NCBI RefSeq assembly: GCF_001518015.1 | Contig: NZ_LPUY01000008.1 | Coordinates: forward strand, 288,447 to 352,446 | Length of the DNA: 64,000 nucleotides | Direction of reading: 5' to 3' | Source: Tritonibacter horizontis | GTDB lineage: Bacteria > Pseudomonadota > Alphaproteobacteria > Rhodobacterales > Rhodobacteraceae | In this document: in pieces, positions 37,467 through 47,996 of the stretch | How positions within the stretch are numbered: the first letter of the stretch is position 1 | Layout of the letters: every line of letters starts with the position of its first letter | Position numbers and translations under genes: made by a program | Notes under the pieces: generated by a model | Databases searched by the model: none | What the model saw: the letters and a program-made list of their open reading frames with translations, nothing else | What the model was told of the DNA's origin: nothing

Positions 37467-38123
37467 ATGTCCCTGACCGAGATCACTTCCCGAATTTCTG
37501 CCGCCGAATCTGCCGCGGATCGTGCGCCCGGCTCTGTCAAACTGATTGCCGTGTCCAAGGTTCAGCCCAACGACCGCGTCGAGGCGATCCTGGACCAGGG
37601 CCAGCGTGTGTTCGGGGAAAACCGTGTGCAGGAAGCGGCCGGCAAATGGCCGGATTTCCGCAGCCGTTTTGACGGGATTGAGCTGCATCTGATCGGCCCC
37701 TTGCAGACCAACAAGGCGCGCCAGGCGATGGAGCTGGCGGAGGCCATCCATTCCGTTGATCGCCCGAAATTGGCAACCACACTGGCGCGGCTGGCGCAGG
37801 AAACCGGCCACTGTCCGGATCTTTTCATTCAGGTCAATACCGGCGAAGAAGCGCAGAAGGCCGGGGTGCTCCCCAAAGATGCGGATGCATTCATTCAGCA
37901 GTGTCGCGATCTGGATCTGCCGATCCAGGGGCTGATGTGCATTCCCCCGGCGGAGGAAGAGGCCAGCCTGCATTTCGCCCTGCTGGCGAAGATCGCAACG
38001 CGCAATGGTCTCAGCGGGCTATCCATGGGGATGAGCGGTGATTTCGAGACGGCCATTGCCCTTGGCGCGACGCATGTGCGGGTTGGCTCCGCGATTTTCG
38101 GGGCGCGAAGCGGGTCAGCGTGA
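37467..38123 (+). CDS. yggS: YggS/PLPBP family pyridoxal phosphate-binding protein
   Basis: Pyridoxal phosphate homeostasis protein, 218 residues, normal size. Lysine of the cofactor aldimine is in LIAVSKVQP (about 29). GENRVQEA, LHLIGPLQTNKARQA, SVDRPK, IQVNTGEEAQKAG, GLMCIPP and LSMGMSGDFETAIALGATHVRVGSAIFG are the family landmarks. Start ATG 37467; an in-frame start 12 codons upstream lacks support. Convergent with the L,D-transpeptidase gene, overlapping by 9 bases. Confidence 0.95.
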   Translation: MSLTEITSRISAAESAADRAPGSVKLIAVSKVQPNDRVEAILDQGQRVFGENRVQEAAGKWPDFRSRFDGIELHLIGPLQTNKARQAMELAEAIHSVDRPKLATTLARLAQETGHCPDLFIQVNTGEEAQKAGVLPKDADAFIQQCRDLDLPIQGLMCIPPAEEEASLHFALLAKIATRNGLSGLSMGMSGDFETAIALGATHVRVGSAIFGARSGSA

Positions 38124-38615
38124 CCGGACAATAAGCCGGGTATTGGCCGTAAGCCGCGTCGCGATCCAGCGCAGGTCCGGGCGTGAAACGGCGACACAGC
38201 CTTCGGTGGGGTATCCCGGTCTGCGCCATTGATGGATGAAAATCGCCGAACCGCGTCCCTTGATCGCATGAGGCCAGTTCCAGTCCGTGAGCAACACAAG
38301 ATCATAAAGCGGATCCGCGCGGCGGAGATGTTCGTGGCTGAAGTCATGCGGGGCCCGCACCATGTGATTGTAGTCGCGGTCAGCGATGTCATCGGACCAG
38401 AGGTCCCCGGGCCGAATGGCGCGCGCGCAGTCCTGAGGGGGGCGCATGCGATCCGGTCGGTAGAGCATGCCCACGATCCGATGGGTGCCGACGGGGGTGG
38501 CGCCGTCACCTTCCTGCTTGTGGCGACGAATCCCGCCCTTGCCGATCGTGCAGGGGATGCGGCGACCCTGAAAACGCAGGCCACCGGGAGTGAGAACCAG
38601 ATCTGCCGGGGTCAT
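38115..38615 (-). CDS. L,D-transpeptidase (YkuD) family protein
   Basis: 166 residues. The catalytic region reads FIHQWRRPGYPTEGCVAVSR (about 127-146): a histidine, then Glu-Gly-Cys with the nucleophilic cysteine, the YkuD signature in its H-x-W...P-T-x-GC form. KGGIRRHKQEGDGATPVG near the N-terminus is typical of the short YkuD/YafK-like proteins that lack a LysM or signal segment. A peptidoglycan cross-linking or related role is family inference; no export signal is visible. The start overlaps the end of ribA by 4 bases. Confidence 0.82.
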   Translation of the reverse strand: MTPADLVLTPGGLRFQGRRIPCTIGKGGIRRHKQEGDGATPVGTHRIVGMLYRPDRMRPPQDCARAIRPGDLWSDDIADRDYNHMVRAPHDFSHEHLRRADPLYDLVLLTDWNWPHAIKGRGSAIFIHQWRRPGYPTEGCVAVSRPDLRWIATRLTANTRLIVRSR

Positions 38616-39700
38616 AGCAGATGCCCGGATTTGGCGGCTTTGGTCGCCAGATAGGCGCGGTTGAACGCGTTTTCTCCGACCTTGAGCGGCACCCGTTCGG
38701 TGACGGCGATTCCAGTATTTTGCATCATCGCGATCTTGCCGGGATTGTTGGTCATCAGCCGCACGGCGGAAAAACCAAGCTCCCGCAGGATTGACGCGCC
38801 GAGGCGAAAATCGCGTTCGTCATCTTCAAACCCCAGGCGGTGGTTGGCTTCGACAGTGTCAAAGCCTTGATCCTGAAGCGAATAGGCCCGCATCTTGTTG
38901 GCAAGCCCAATGCCGCGGCCTTCCTGATTGAGGTAGAGCAAGACCCCGGTCGCTTCTCGTCCCATCTGCGCCAGCGCGCCTTGCAGCTGCGGGCCGCAAT
39001 CGCACTTTAACGACCCGAGGACATCGCCGGTGAAGCAGGCGGAATGCAGCCGCGCCAGAACGGGTTTGCTGCGATCAGGGCGTCCGATTTCAATCGCATA
39101 GTGTTCCTCGCCGCCATCGTCGGGCCGAAAGATATGCAAACGTCCGACCTCGGATGCGAACATCGGCAAGCGTGCGGCGGCCACCGGATGCAGGGGAGAG
39201 CTGGAATTCAACAGGGGTTCGGCGGTGGATTTCGGCAACAATGTCAGATCGTGCCGCAGGGCAAAGCCGCCGGCATCCGGCAGGTCAATGAAAGCGACCG
39301 CTGGCAACAGCCGCGCCGATTTCGTCAGGGCCAGCGCCAGGGCGGGCAGGTCCGCCGCGCCGTCGCGCAGGCTGGACAGGGGGCCTTTCATCGGGGTGTT
39401 CAGATCATCCGCCGGATCCGCAAGCGCCTGGATCCAGTCCAGATCGACATCCGCAGGGACAGGGATGCGGGCGAGCCCATCGTCGTAGACGCGGGCTTTC
39501 AAGGTTGCCGCGCGCCGTGCGGTCAGGGCCAGAGTGACCGCACCCAGGGCGCGCAGATCCGCCAGTCGCGCGGGCGTCAGGCTTTCGACTGCGATGGCGA
39601 GCACGGCCCTGTCCGCAGCGGTCAGGACCACGGGCAGACCCATTCTCAGATCAATCCGAGCGCGGGCGATCCGTTCTAGCATGGTGGGCAGTAGGCTCAT
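38612..39700 (-). CDS. ribA: GTP cyclohydrolase II with extra N-terminal domain
   Basis: First step of riboflavin synthesis. 362 residues, against about 200 for E. coli RibA. The C-terminal about 200 residues form the enzyme: zinc cysteines in HSACFTGDVLGSLKCDCG (about 218-235), EGRGIGL, the QDQGFDTVEANHRLG substrate loop and the MTNNPGKIAMM tail. The N-terminal about 150 residues resemble a degenerate RibB-like or alphaproteobacteria-specific domain without clear DHBP-synthase residues. Coupled to the L,D-transpeptidase gene by ATGA. Confidence 0.92.
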   Translation of the reverse strand: MSLLPTMLERIARARIDLRMGLPVVLTAADRAVLAIAVESLTPARLADLRALGAVTLALTARRAATLKARVYDDGLARIPVPADVDLDWIQALADPADDLNTPMKGPLSSLRDGAADLPALALALTKSARLLPAVAFIDLPDAGGFALRHDLTLLPKSTAEPLLNSSSPLHPVAAARLPMFASEVGRLHIFRPDDGGEEHYAIEIGRPDRSKPVLARLHSACFTGDVLGSLKCDCGPQLQGALAQMGREATGVLLYLNQEGRGIGLANKMRAYSLQDQGFDTVEANHRLGFEDDERDFRLGASILRELGFSAVRLMTNNPGKIAMMQNTGIAVTERVPLKVGENAFNRAYLATKAAKSGHLL

Positions 39701-39867
39701 GACGTCGGGGTCCCGGCTGTAACATCAGAGGTTTTTCCTACGCCCTATTGCTGCAAAAGTGAAATATTTACGTGCCGTTGGACACGTCGACGTGAGACAA
39801 CAGCGGCAAAGCTTGTTCTTTCGTGAGTGCGCTCACATCTGTTTGGCAAGACAACAGGAGATGACCC

Positions 39868-40554
39868 ATGGCACAGCTGAAGAAAATCCTGCTCGTGGAC
39901 GACGACGAAGATCTGCGCGAGGCGCTGAGCGAACAGCTTGTTATGACTGAAGATTTCGATGTCTTCGAGGCAAGCGACGGGCAGGGCGCGATGGAGCGTG
40001 CCAAAGAAGCCATCTATGATCTCATCATCCTGGACGTCGGACTGCCGGATACGGACGGACGCGAATTGTGCCGTTTGATGCGCAAGCAAGGGGTGAAATC
40101 GCCGATCCTGATGCTGACCGGTCATGACAGCGATGCTGATACCATTTTGGGGCTGGACGCCGGGGCCAACGATTACGTCACCAAGCCGTTCAAATTCCCG
40201 GTCCTTCTGGCGCGTATTCGCGCCCAGCTCCGGCAGCACGAGCAATCCGAGGACGCGGTGTTCGTGCTCGGCCCCTATACGTTCAAGCCGGCCATGAAGA
40301 TCCTGCTGACAGAGGACGAGCGCAAGATCCGCCTGACCGAGAAGGAAACCAATATCCTGAAATTCCTGTATCGCTCCAATGATGGCGTGGTGCCGCGCGA
40401 TGTGCTGCTGCATGAGGTCTGGGGATACAACGCAGGGGTTACAACACACACCTTGGAGACCCATATCTATCGTCTGCGCCAGAAGATTGAGCCGGATCCG
40501 TCAAATGCGCGCCTCCTGGTGACCGAGTCGGGCGGCTATCGCCTGGTTGTCTAG
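39868..40554 (+). CDS. OmpR-family response regulator
   Basis: 228 residues. Receiver domain with acidic pocket VDDDED (about 10-15), phospho-acceptor Asp in LIILDVGLPDTDG (about 54) and Lys in YVTKPF (about 106). The winged-helix effector domain ends with THTLETHIYRLRQKIEPD and TESGGYRLVV. No adjacent kinase. Its general resemblance is to PetR/CenR-type regulators of alphaproteobacteria, but I cannot assign it. ATG 39868 is preceded by CAGGAG. A terminator lies about 110 bases downstream. Confidence 0.93.
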   Translation: MAQLKKILLVDDDEDLREALSEQLVMTEDFDVFEASDGQGAMERAKEAIYDLIILDVGLPDTDGRELCRLMRKQGVKSPILMLTGHDSDADTILGLDAGANDYVTKPFKFPVLLARIRAQLRQHEQSEDAVFVLGPYTFKPAMKILLTEDERKIRLTEKETNILKFLYRSNDGVVPRDVLLHEVWGYNAGVTTHTLETHIYRLRQKIEPDPSNARLLVTESGGYRLVV

Positions 40555-40662
40555 GCGGGCGCGGCGCGGGAACAAATTCGTGACCTGATGCGTTTACGGA
40601 TCAGACTGGACAAGAGACCCCGTGCATATCCGGGTTATGATATGCATCCTCCCTGTTGGACT

Positions 40663-40690
40663 GGCCGGGCCTCGTGCCCGGCCTTTTTTT
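40663..40690 (+). terminator. Rho-independent terminator after the response regulator
   Basis: 8-bp GC stem (40663-40670 with 40676-40683), 5-base loop and seven T (40684-40690). Canonical. Confidence 0.9.
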
Positions 40691-40823
40691 CGGTTTGCGG
40701 CCCCGGAGCAGACCCTAAGCAGGCTGGTGGAGCGAATGCGCAGAAAAGCGGCGATGCAGCACTGGTCACCGGCCCGTCTGGCGGGCAATATCCGGCCAAC
40801 CTGTGTCAAGAATGAGAGTCTGC

Positions 40824-41612
40824 ATGTCCTTTTCCCTCGCCACCTGGAATATCAACTCGGTCCGCCTGCGGGAGCCGATTGTGCTGAAGCTGCTGCAAGA
40901 AGAAGCGCCGGATGTGCTTTGCCTGCAGGAATGCAAAAGCCCGGTCGACAAGATCCCGGTCGAGGCCTTCCGCGCATTGGGTTACACCCATATGGTTGCG
41001 CGGGGCCAAAAGGGATACAATGGCGTTGCGATCCTGTCCCGCCTGCCGATCGTGGATCAGGGCGATATGGATTTCGCCAGCCTGGGACATGCGCGCCATG
41101 TGGCCGCAAGGTTGGAAAACGGCGTCACCATCCACAACTTCTATGTCCCGGCGGGGGGCGATGAACCGGATCGGGAGAAAAACATCAAGTTTGGTCAGAA
41201 GCTCGATTACCTGACCGAGATGCGGGATTGGTTTCATGCGGAACGGCCGGAAAAATCGGTGCTGGTCGGAGATCTGAATATCGCGCCGCGTGAGGACGAT
41301 GTCTGGGACCACAAGAAATTGTTGAAGATCGTCAGCCATACCCCGGTTGAGGTGGAGCACCTGAACCAGGTGATGGAGGCTGGCGGCTGGGCGGATGTTA
41401 CCCGCAATGACATTCCCGAGGGCAAGCTGTTCAGCTGGTGGAGCTACCGGGCCAAGGATTGGGATGCAGCGGACAAGGGGCGCCGTCTGGATCACGTCTG
41501 GACCACGCCCGATATCACCAAGGCGGCGCATTCCAGCAGGGTGCTGCGGGGCGCGCGCGGTTGGGAAAAACCCAGCGACCACGCACCGGTTTTCGCCACC
41601 TTCGACCTGTGA
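40824..41612 (+). CDS. xth: Exodeoxyribonuclease III
   Basis: AP endonuclease and 3'-repair exonuclease, 262 residues. Motifs in order: LATWNINSVRLR, LCLQECKS with the metal Glu, GYNGVAILSR, NFYVPAGGDEPDREKN, LVGDLNIAPREDDVWD with the catalytic Asp/Asn, GRRLDHVW and the terminal PSDHAPVFATF with the Asp-His pair. All are intact. Start ATG 40824; another ATG four codons upstream is possible. The terminator before it makes it a separate transcription unit. Confidence 0.95.
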   Translation: MSFSLATWNINSVRLREPIVLKLLQEEAPDVLCLQECKSPVDKIPVEAFRALGYTHMVARGQKGYNGVAILSRLPIVDQGDMDFASLGHARHVAARLENGVTIHNFYVPAGGDEPDREKNIKFGQKLDYLTEMRDWFHAERPEKSVLVGDLNIAPREDDVWDHKKLLKIVSHTPVEVEHLNQVMEAGGWADVTRNDIPEGKLFSWWSYRAKDWDAADKGRRLDHVWTTPDITKAAHSSRVLRGARGWEKPSDHAPVFATFDL

Positions 41613-41963
41613 CCGACGCATAGCCGAAGCGCGGGCGGGGGGCCCCCGCCCGTTGCGCGGGCATCAAAGATGCCCTTGCCCCCGTTGGGCCGGGCGCCGC
41701 GCCAGGGCGCGGCGGGCGGTCGCGGAACCAAAACCGGGCACGTTTGACGTTGCGCGAACTGGCCGCGAACTGGCGCGGGTACGGGCGATGACGCGCCTGG
41801 CCCGCCGCCATGTGGCATGTGGATTGCAGGTGGCGTCGGCCCCTCTGGAGCATGGAGGGGAGAAGATGTCGGGCGCTCTGGCATCGAGGGCAAACTCCTC
41901 TCTTGGTTTCTGGCGCATCTCCTTCCATATAGGTGGCAAGTTCGAATGAAGGAGAGCAGAGTC
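41613..41963. other. Non-coding, hairpin-rich spacer
   Basis: 351 bases with no convincing gene. The left part is very GC-rich and contains a 9-bp hairpin (41632-41640 with 41644-41652, probably the xth terminator without T-tract) and a second 7-bp hairpin (41659-41665 with 41669-41675). The right part should hold the promoter of the thioredoxin-like gene, whose ribosome site GGAG is at about 41951. Confidence 0.5.
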
Positions 41964-42899
<936 letters not shown>

Positions 42900-42926
42900 A
42901 GCGGCGGAGGCGCTAAGTTATCAGCC

Positions 42927-43571
42927 ATGATAAAAGTCGCAGATCTGCCGGAAACGATTCCCATATTTCCTTTGCCCGGGGCGCTTTTGCTGCCACGGGC
43001 AAAGTTGCCTTTGCACATATTCGAACCCCGGTATCTGCAGATGCTGGAAGACGTTCTGAAGACCAAGGAACGGGTCATTGGCATGATCCAGCCCAATGGC
43101 GGTCGGACGGGCGACGGCACCGGGTTGCAGGCCATCGGCTGCGCCGGACGTGTCACGCAATTCTCAGAAACCGAAGACGGCCGCTATTTCATCACGCTTT
43201 GCGGGGTGTCGCGCTACCGGGTGAAACAGGAAATCGACGGCTTCACCCCCTACCGCCGCTGCACTGCAGATTGGGCCGGGTTCGAAGCGGATCTGGGGAA
43301 AACCGAACGAGATGACGCCTTTGACCGGAGCGCATTGATGGCGCTGCTGGGTCGCTATCTGGAGGCGGGGGGGCTGTCCACGGATTGGGGCGCGCTGGAC
43401 GAGGCAGAGGATGAATTGCTGGTCAATTCGCTCTCGATGCTGCTGGATTTCGATCCCGAGGACAAGCAGGCGCTGTTGGAAGCGCCCAGCTTGACAACCC
43501 GGCGGGAAACGCTTGTTACATTGATGGAATTTGCGCTCCGCGGGGGCTCTCTTGAGGAGAAACTACAATGA
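42927..43571 (+). CDS. Lon N-terminal (substrate-binding) domain protein
   Basis: 214 residues. The PUA-like Lon substrate-binding domain covers almost the whole protein: [29 protein letters not shown] near the N-terminus (split at about 11-40), then [19 protein letters not shown] and LCGVSRYRV. There is no ATPase or protease part, so it is a stand-alone relative of unknown activity. It lies 27 bases behind cnoX, and its stop overlaps the Trm112-like gene by 4 bases; the three may form one operon for protein quality control (inference). Confidence 0.9.
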   Translation: MIKVADLPETIPIFPLPGALLLPRAKLPLHIFEPRYLQMLEDVLKTKERVIGMIQPNGGRTGDGTGLQAIGCAGRVTQFSETEDGRYFITLCGVSRYRVKQEIDGFTPYRRCTADWAGFEADLGKTERDDAFDRSALMALLGRYLEAGGLSTDWGALDEAEDELLVNSLSMLLDFDPEDKQALLEAPSLTTRRETLVTLMEFALRGGSLEEKLQ

Positions 43572-43762
43572 CTGACCGGACCGACAGAGTTGCCGCTTTT
43601 GACCGCCGCATGCTGGAGGCGCTGGTCTGTCCCGTCTCCCAGCGTGTTCTGGAGTATGATGCGGAGGCGCAAGAGTTGATCTCGCGCACGGCGAACCTTG
43701 CGTTTCCGATCCGCAATGGCATTCCGGTCATGCTGACGGACGAGGCCCGCACGCTGGAGTGA
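43568..43762 (+). CDS. Trm112/YcaR family small protein
   Basis: 64 residues. Family pattern: [17 protein letters not shown], then [21 protein letters not shown]. Only one cysteine is present, so it cannot form the zinc site of eukaryotic Trm112. Bacterial members of this size are thought to help methyltransferases, but the function here is unknown. ATGA overlap with the Lon-domain gene. Confidence 0.88.
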   Translation: MTDRTDRVAAFDRRMLEALVCPVSQRVLEYDAEAQELISRTANLAFPIRNGIPVMLTDEARTLE

Positions 43763-43831
43763 TGCGCCCGGGGGCTGGCCTTGCCGTGCCGGTCGCCGGG
43801 GTGACGGCTGTTGGCCGGGCGCTGCTCGCGG

Positions 43832-45058
43832 CTAGAGCGGGCGACCCTGTAGGAGCTTTGGCACATCACCAGTCAGCCCTGCAGCTTCGCGGACGAAGCT
43901 TCGACGCAGGCCGGGCAAGGCGTTGGTCAGGCCAAGGCCGATGTCACGGGCTGCGCGCAAGACAGGATTGTCGTTGGAAAACAGCTTGTTGAAACCGTCA
44001 GTCGCCACAGCGAGCGAGGTGGTGTCGAACCGGCGCCATTGCTGATACCGCGCCAGAACCAGCGGGCTGGATGGGTCTTCGCCCCGGCGGGCTGCATCGG
44101 TGAGCACTTCGGCGAGGCTGGCAATATCGCGCAGCCCTGCATTCAGCCCCTGGCCGGCAATCGGGTGCAACCCATGCGCGGCGTCGCCCACCAGCACCAG
44201 CCGTTCGCCATAGTAGGAATTGGCGAGGCTCAGCTGCAGCGGGTAGGAAAACCGACGGCCTGCCAGCGCAATATCTCCGAGGAAATCACCAAAGCGCGGG
44301 CGCAGCGCTGCCAGATAGGCCGGATCGTCGAGCGCCTCGATCCGGGCGGCTTCCGCGTGGGTTTCGCTCCAGACAATCGAACTGCGGTTGCCGGGCAGTG
44401 GCAGAATGGCCAGCGGGCCGGGCGGCATGAAGAACTGATGGGCCACACCGTGGTGCGGCAGGTCATGCGCGACGGCGCAGACCAGCGCGGTTTGCCCATA
44501 GTCCCAGCCGGTGCGCTTGATCCCGGCGCGGCTGGCTGTGCCGCTTTGTCGGCCATCGGCCCCTACCAGCAGCGCACCGCTGATCTGTGTCGCGTCGTCC
44601 AACGTCAGGGTGATGGAGGTGGCGTCCGCCGCCTGTGCGACGACCCGGCGCCCGGAGATCTGCGTCAGGCCGGGCACCTCGGCCATCGCATCACACAGGG
44701 CGCGCCGCAGATACCTGTCTTCGACCATGTAGCCCATCGGGCCCTCGTCCAGATCGCTGTCCTCGAAATGAAGAAACAACGGCGCGGCGCCACGCCCGGC
44801 GCTGCCGTCGCTGACCTTGATCTCTGTCATCGGCTGGGCATGCTGTTCCAGCCGTGCCCAGACACCGATCTGCGACAGAAGCCGCGACGAGGCGAGCGCC
44901 AGGGCGTATGACCTGCCGTCAAAATCCGTTTCGGTTCGCACCGGTGCCGGCAGCGCGTCGATCAATGTCACGGAATGGCCGGCTTGTGTCAGCGCGAGCG
45001 CAAGGGCAGGGCCGTTCAGGCCGCCGCCCACGATCAGGATATTTCGTGCGTCAGTCAT
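43832..45058 (-). CDS. UbiH/UbiF/VisC-type FAD monooxygenase
   Basis: Ubiquinone-ring hydroxylase candidate, 408 residues. FAD motifs: ILIVGGGLNGPALALALTQAG at the N-terminus, the DG motif (LLVGADGRQSGTASRAGI, about 155) and the GDAAHGLHPIAGQGLNAGLRD motif (about 280-300), which is diagnostic for the UbiH family. Which ring position it hydroxylates cannot be told from sequence alone. Start ATG 45058; an in-frame start nine codons upstream is unlikely. Transcribed toward Trm112. Confidence 0.88.
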   Translation of the reverse strand: MTDARNILIVGGGLNGPALALALTQAGHSVTLIDALPAPVRTETDFDGRSYALALASSRLLSQIGVWARLEQHAQPMTEIKVSDGSAGRGAAPLFLHFEDSDLDEGPMGYMVEDRYLRRALCDAMAEVPGLTQISGRRVVAQAADATSITLTLDDATQISGALLVGADGRQSGTASRAGIKRTGWDYGQTALVCAVAHDLPHHGVAHQFFMPPGPLAILPLPGNRSSIVWSETHAEAARIEALDDPAYLAALRPRFGDFLGDIALAGRRFSYPLQLSLANSYYGERLVLVGDAAHGLHPIAGQGLNAGLRDIASLAEVLTDAARRGEDPSSPLVLARYQQWRRFDTTSLAVATDGFNKLFSNDNPVLRAARDIGLGLTNALPGLRRSFVREAAGLTGDVPKLLQGRPL

Positions 45059-45256
45059 ATCGGCACTATGCTGTCGCTGAACCAATTGTCCATGGGCAAG
45101 CTGTCGCAGATGCTAGCTTGTGCCGATGGCCCGTGTGGCGTCGGGCGTTGTCCATCGCGGGGCCGGGCAGGATTGTGCCGCACCGGCGAGGCGGCTACGG
45201 TACGCGCGAACCACGACATTCGGCCTCTGAGGTGGCCGCGAAAGGGAGGCATGGGC

Positions 45257-46588
45257 ATGCAGGACTGGCTGAAGATGAGCGCCGCGCAGCTGGGGCGTGG
45301 CATCGCAATGGGTGAGATCGACCCGGTGGCACTGACAGAGACCTATCTGGCCGCGATTGACAGCCATCCGGTGGCCAACACCATCTACACACAGGTGACC
45401 CGCGACAGGGCGCTGGCGGAAGCGCGCGCCGCGCAGGACCGCGCGACGGCTGGCCTGCGTCGTTCGCCGCTGGACGGGGTGCCGATCAGCTGGAAAGATC
45501 TGTTCGACAGCGCCGGCGTCGCGACCGAATCCGGCTCTGACCTGTTGAAAGGGCGGGTGCCGGACCATGATGCGCTGGTGTTGGAAACCGCCACGGCGAT
45601 GGGGGCTGTCTGCCTTGGCAAAACCCATATGAGCGAACTGGCGTTTTCGGGACTGGGCTTGAACCCGATCAAGAAAACGCCGCCCTGCATCAATGATCGC
45701 GAGGCGGTTCCGGGGGGGTCCTCTTCCGGGGCGGCGACCTCTGTCGCCTTTGGGCTTGCGGCGGGGGCGATCGGGTCTGACACTGGCGGATCGGTGCGGA
45801 TCCCGGCGGCCTGGAACGATCTGGTCGGGCTCAAGACGACTGCGGGGCGTGTCAGTCTGGAAGGGGTGGTGCCGCTCTGTTTGAAGTTCGACACCATTGG
45901 CCCGCTGGCGCGGACGGTTGAGGACGCCGCACTGCTGTTGCAACTGATTGAGGGCACCACGACGGCGCCCGATCTCGACGGGGTCTCGGTCGAAGGCAAA
46001 CGCTTTGCGGATTTGCGCACCATCGTGCAGGAGGATCTGGCCCCCGAGGTCGCTGCGGCGCATTCCATGGCCCTGGATCGTCTGCGGGATGGGGGTGCCG
46101 AGATTGTTCCGCTGGAGGTGCCGACGCTGCCCGAGGCGATGGGGCTGAGCCCAATCCTGTTCACCACGGAGGCCTATGGGCTGTGGAAAGACGTGATCGA
46201 GGCGATGCCGCAGCTGATGTTCCCTGAAATCCTGGCCCGGTTCCGCACCGGGGCGGAGTTTTCGGGCGCCGATTATGTCGCGGCCTGGGCCAAGCTGGAA
46301 CAGGTGCGTCTGGATTGGGATCAGGCGGTTGCCGGCTATGACGCAGTGCTTGCCCCGGCGGCGCCGATCCTGCCGCCGAACCTTGCCCGGCTGGAAAGCG
46401 ATCACGCCTATTATGTGACCTCGAACCTGATGGCCTTGCGCAATACCCGCGTTGCCAATTTGATGGGGGTCTGCGCCCTGTCGCTGCCGACGGGGCGTCC
46501 CAGCTGCGGGCTGCAAGTGATCGGGCAACCCGATTGCGAAGAGGCGCTGTTGCGGATCGGCGCAGGGGTCGAGGCCGCATTGGCCTGA
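45257..46588 (+). CDS. Amidase signature family enzyme
   Basis: 443-residue amidohydrolase. The Ser-cisSer-Lys triad is visible: Lys in PISWKDLFD (about 78), the GGSSSG loop (about 153) and the nucleophile region GSDTGGSVRIPA (about 173-184). GLKTTAGRVS and GPLARTVEDAALLLQ also match. The physiological amide is unknown; GatA is less likely because no gatB/gatC is near. ATG 45257 is the better start, with AAAGGGAGG seven bases upstream; ATG 45251 is too close to it. Confidence 0.88.
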   Translation: MQDWLKMSAAQLGRGIAMGEIDPVALTETYLAAIDSHPVANTIYTQVTRDRALAEARAAQDRATAGLRRSPLDGVPISWKDLFDSAGVATESGSDLLKGRVPDHDALVLETATAMGAVCLGKTHMSELAFSGLGLNPIKKTPPCINDREAVPGGSSSGAATSVAFGLAAGAIGSDTGGSVRIPAAWNDLVGLKTTAGRVSLEGVVPLCLKFDTIGPLARTVEDAALLLQLIEGTTTAPDLDGVSVEGKRFADLRTIVQEDLAPEVAAAHSMALDRLRDGGAEIVPLEVPTLPEAMGLSPILFTTEAYGLWKDVIEAMPQLMFPEILARFRTGAEFSGADYVAAWAKLEQVRLDWDQAVAGYDAVLAPAAPILPPNLARLESDHAYYVTSNLMALRNTRVANLMGVCALSLPTGRPSCGLQVIGQPDCEEALLRIGAGVEAALA

Positions 46589-46695
46589 AAGCAACACTGT
46601 TGCGCAGGCGCCAACAGTGGCTGGACGCAAACCCGTTTGGCCTGTACCCTGACGGCCAAACGGGGCGACAACGATCCCGGTATTGAGGCACAGAC

Positions 46696-47874
46696 ATGAA
46701 GTTTCCCGAGCGGTTTTCCCACCTGCCGCCCTACGCGTTCCCGCGCTTGCGGGCGCTGTTGGACCACCACGCGCCTGGCGGCGACGTGGTGCAAATGACC
46801 ATTGGCGAACCGCGACATGCTTTTCCGGGCTGGGTCACCGATGTGATCATGGACAACGCCGCCGGGTTTAACAGCTATCCGCCGAACGAAGGCAGCGATG
46901 CGCTGCGCGGCGCAATGGCGGATTGGATCGCGCTGCGCTATGGCGTGACGCTGGATCCTGCCACCCGTCTGATGGCGCTCAACGGCACCCGTGAGGGGCT
47001 GTATAACGCCGCAATGGCGCTGTGCCCGGAGGAAAAGAACGGACAGAAACCTGTCGTTCTGATCCCCAACCCGTTCTACCAGGTCTATATGATCGCCGCG
47101 ATTTCGGTGGCAGCCGAGCCGGTCTTTGTGCCCGCGACCGAGGCCAGCGGCCATTTGCCGGATTATGCCGCCCTGCCGGACGACGTGCTGAACCGGACCG
47201 CTGTGGCCTATATCTGCTCGCCCGCCAATCCGCAGGGCACGGTGGCCAGCCGGGCCTATTGGGAGCAATTGATCCGGCTGGCGGAAAAGCATGACTTCAA
47301 GATTTTCGCGGATGAATGCTATTCCGAAATCTACCGCGATGTGGCGCCAGAGGGGGCATTGACCGTCGCGGATGCGCTCGGTGCGGACCCGGAGCGGGTG
47401 GTGCTGTTCAATTCGCTGTCCAAACGGTCAAACCTGCCGGGCCTGCGCTCTGGGTTGCTGGCAGGCGGGCCGGAGACGTTGGTGCAGGTGAAAAAACTGC
47501 GCGCCTATTCCGGGGCGCCGATGCCGGGTCCGCTACAAGCCGCCGCCGCTGCGGTCTGGGCAGATGAGGCGCATGTGGTGGAAAACCGTGCGCAATATCA
47601 GGAAAAATATCGCATCGCGGACGAGGTTTTTGCCGGTCTCGACGGGTATATGTCGCCCGAAGCGGGGTTCTTCCTCTGGCTGCCGGTCGCGGATGGCGAG
47701 GCGGCGACCCTGAAGCTCTGGCAGGAGACGGGGGTCCGCGTGCTGCCGGGCGCCTATCTGGCGCAGGGCGAGGGGGCGCAGAACCCGGGTCAGGGCTACA
47801 TTCGCGTCGCCTTGGTCGCACCGTCGCAAGAGACGCAGCAGGCGCTTTTGACGCTGAGGCGCTGCCTTTATTGA
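46696..47874 (+). CDS. Pyridoxal-phosphate aminotransferase, DapC-like
   Basis: 392 residues, class I/II aminotransferase. Typical order: YPPNEGSDALRGAMADW, NGTREGLYNAAMAL, PNPFYQVY, the CSPANPQGTVAS segment, FADECYSEIYRD and the cofactor lysine in FNSLSKRSNLPGLRSG (about 233-248). The R-x-A-L-V C-terminal segment is present. General look is that of succinyldiaminopimelate aminotransferase (DapC) in lysine and peptidoglycan precursor synthesis. A side role with another keto acid is possible. Confidence 0.85.
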   Translation: MKFPERFSHLPPYAFPRLRALLDHHAPGGDVVQMTIGEPRHAFPGWVTDVIMDNAAGFNSYPPNEGSDALRGAMADWIALRYGVTLDPATRLMALNGTREGLYNAAMALCPEEKNGQKPVVLIPNPFYQVYMIAAISVAAEPVFVPATEASGHLPDYAALPDDVLNRTAVAYICSPANPQGTVASRAYWEQLIRLAEKHDFKIFADECYSEIYRDVAPEGALTVADALGADPERVVLFNSLSKRSNLPGLRSGLLAGGPETLVQVKKLRAYSGAPMPGPLQAAAAAVWADEAHVVENRAQYQEKYRIADEVFAGLDGYMSPEAGFFLWLPVADGEAATLKLWQETGVRVLPGAYLAQGEGAQNPGQGYIRVALVAPSQETQQALLTLRRCLY

Positions 47875-47887
47875 CAAGACGAACCGT

Positions 47888-47913
47888 CCGCCCCGGCGTA
47901 TTGTCGGGGGCGG
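47888..47913 (+). terminator. Hairpin after the aminotransferase gene
   Basis: 7-bp GC stem (47888-47894 with 47907-47913) with a 12-base loop, 14 bases past the stop. No T-tract, so termination is uncertain. Confidence 0.4.
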
Positions 47914-47996
47914 GCCAAGAACAAGACGAAACACCACCGTGGGGCTGATCCAAGAGCGAAACAGCCAAGGGCCCCGCAAAAGGAACCGAGGTAGGC

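Noticed and set aside
41664..41963. Possible small gene between xth and cnoX
   Set aside because: Open frames there are continuations of antisense or out-of-frame reading; hairpins and very high GC explain the openness.
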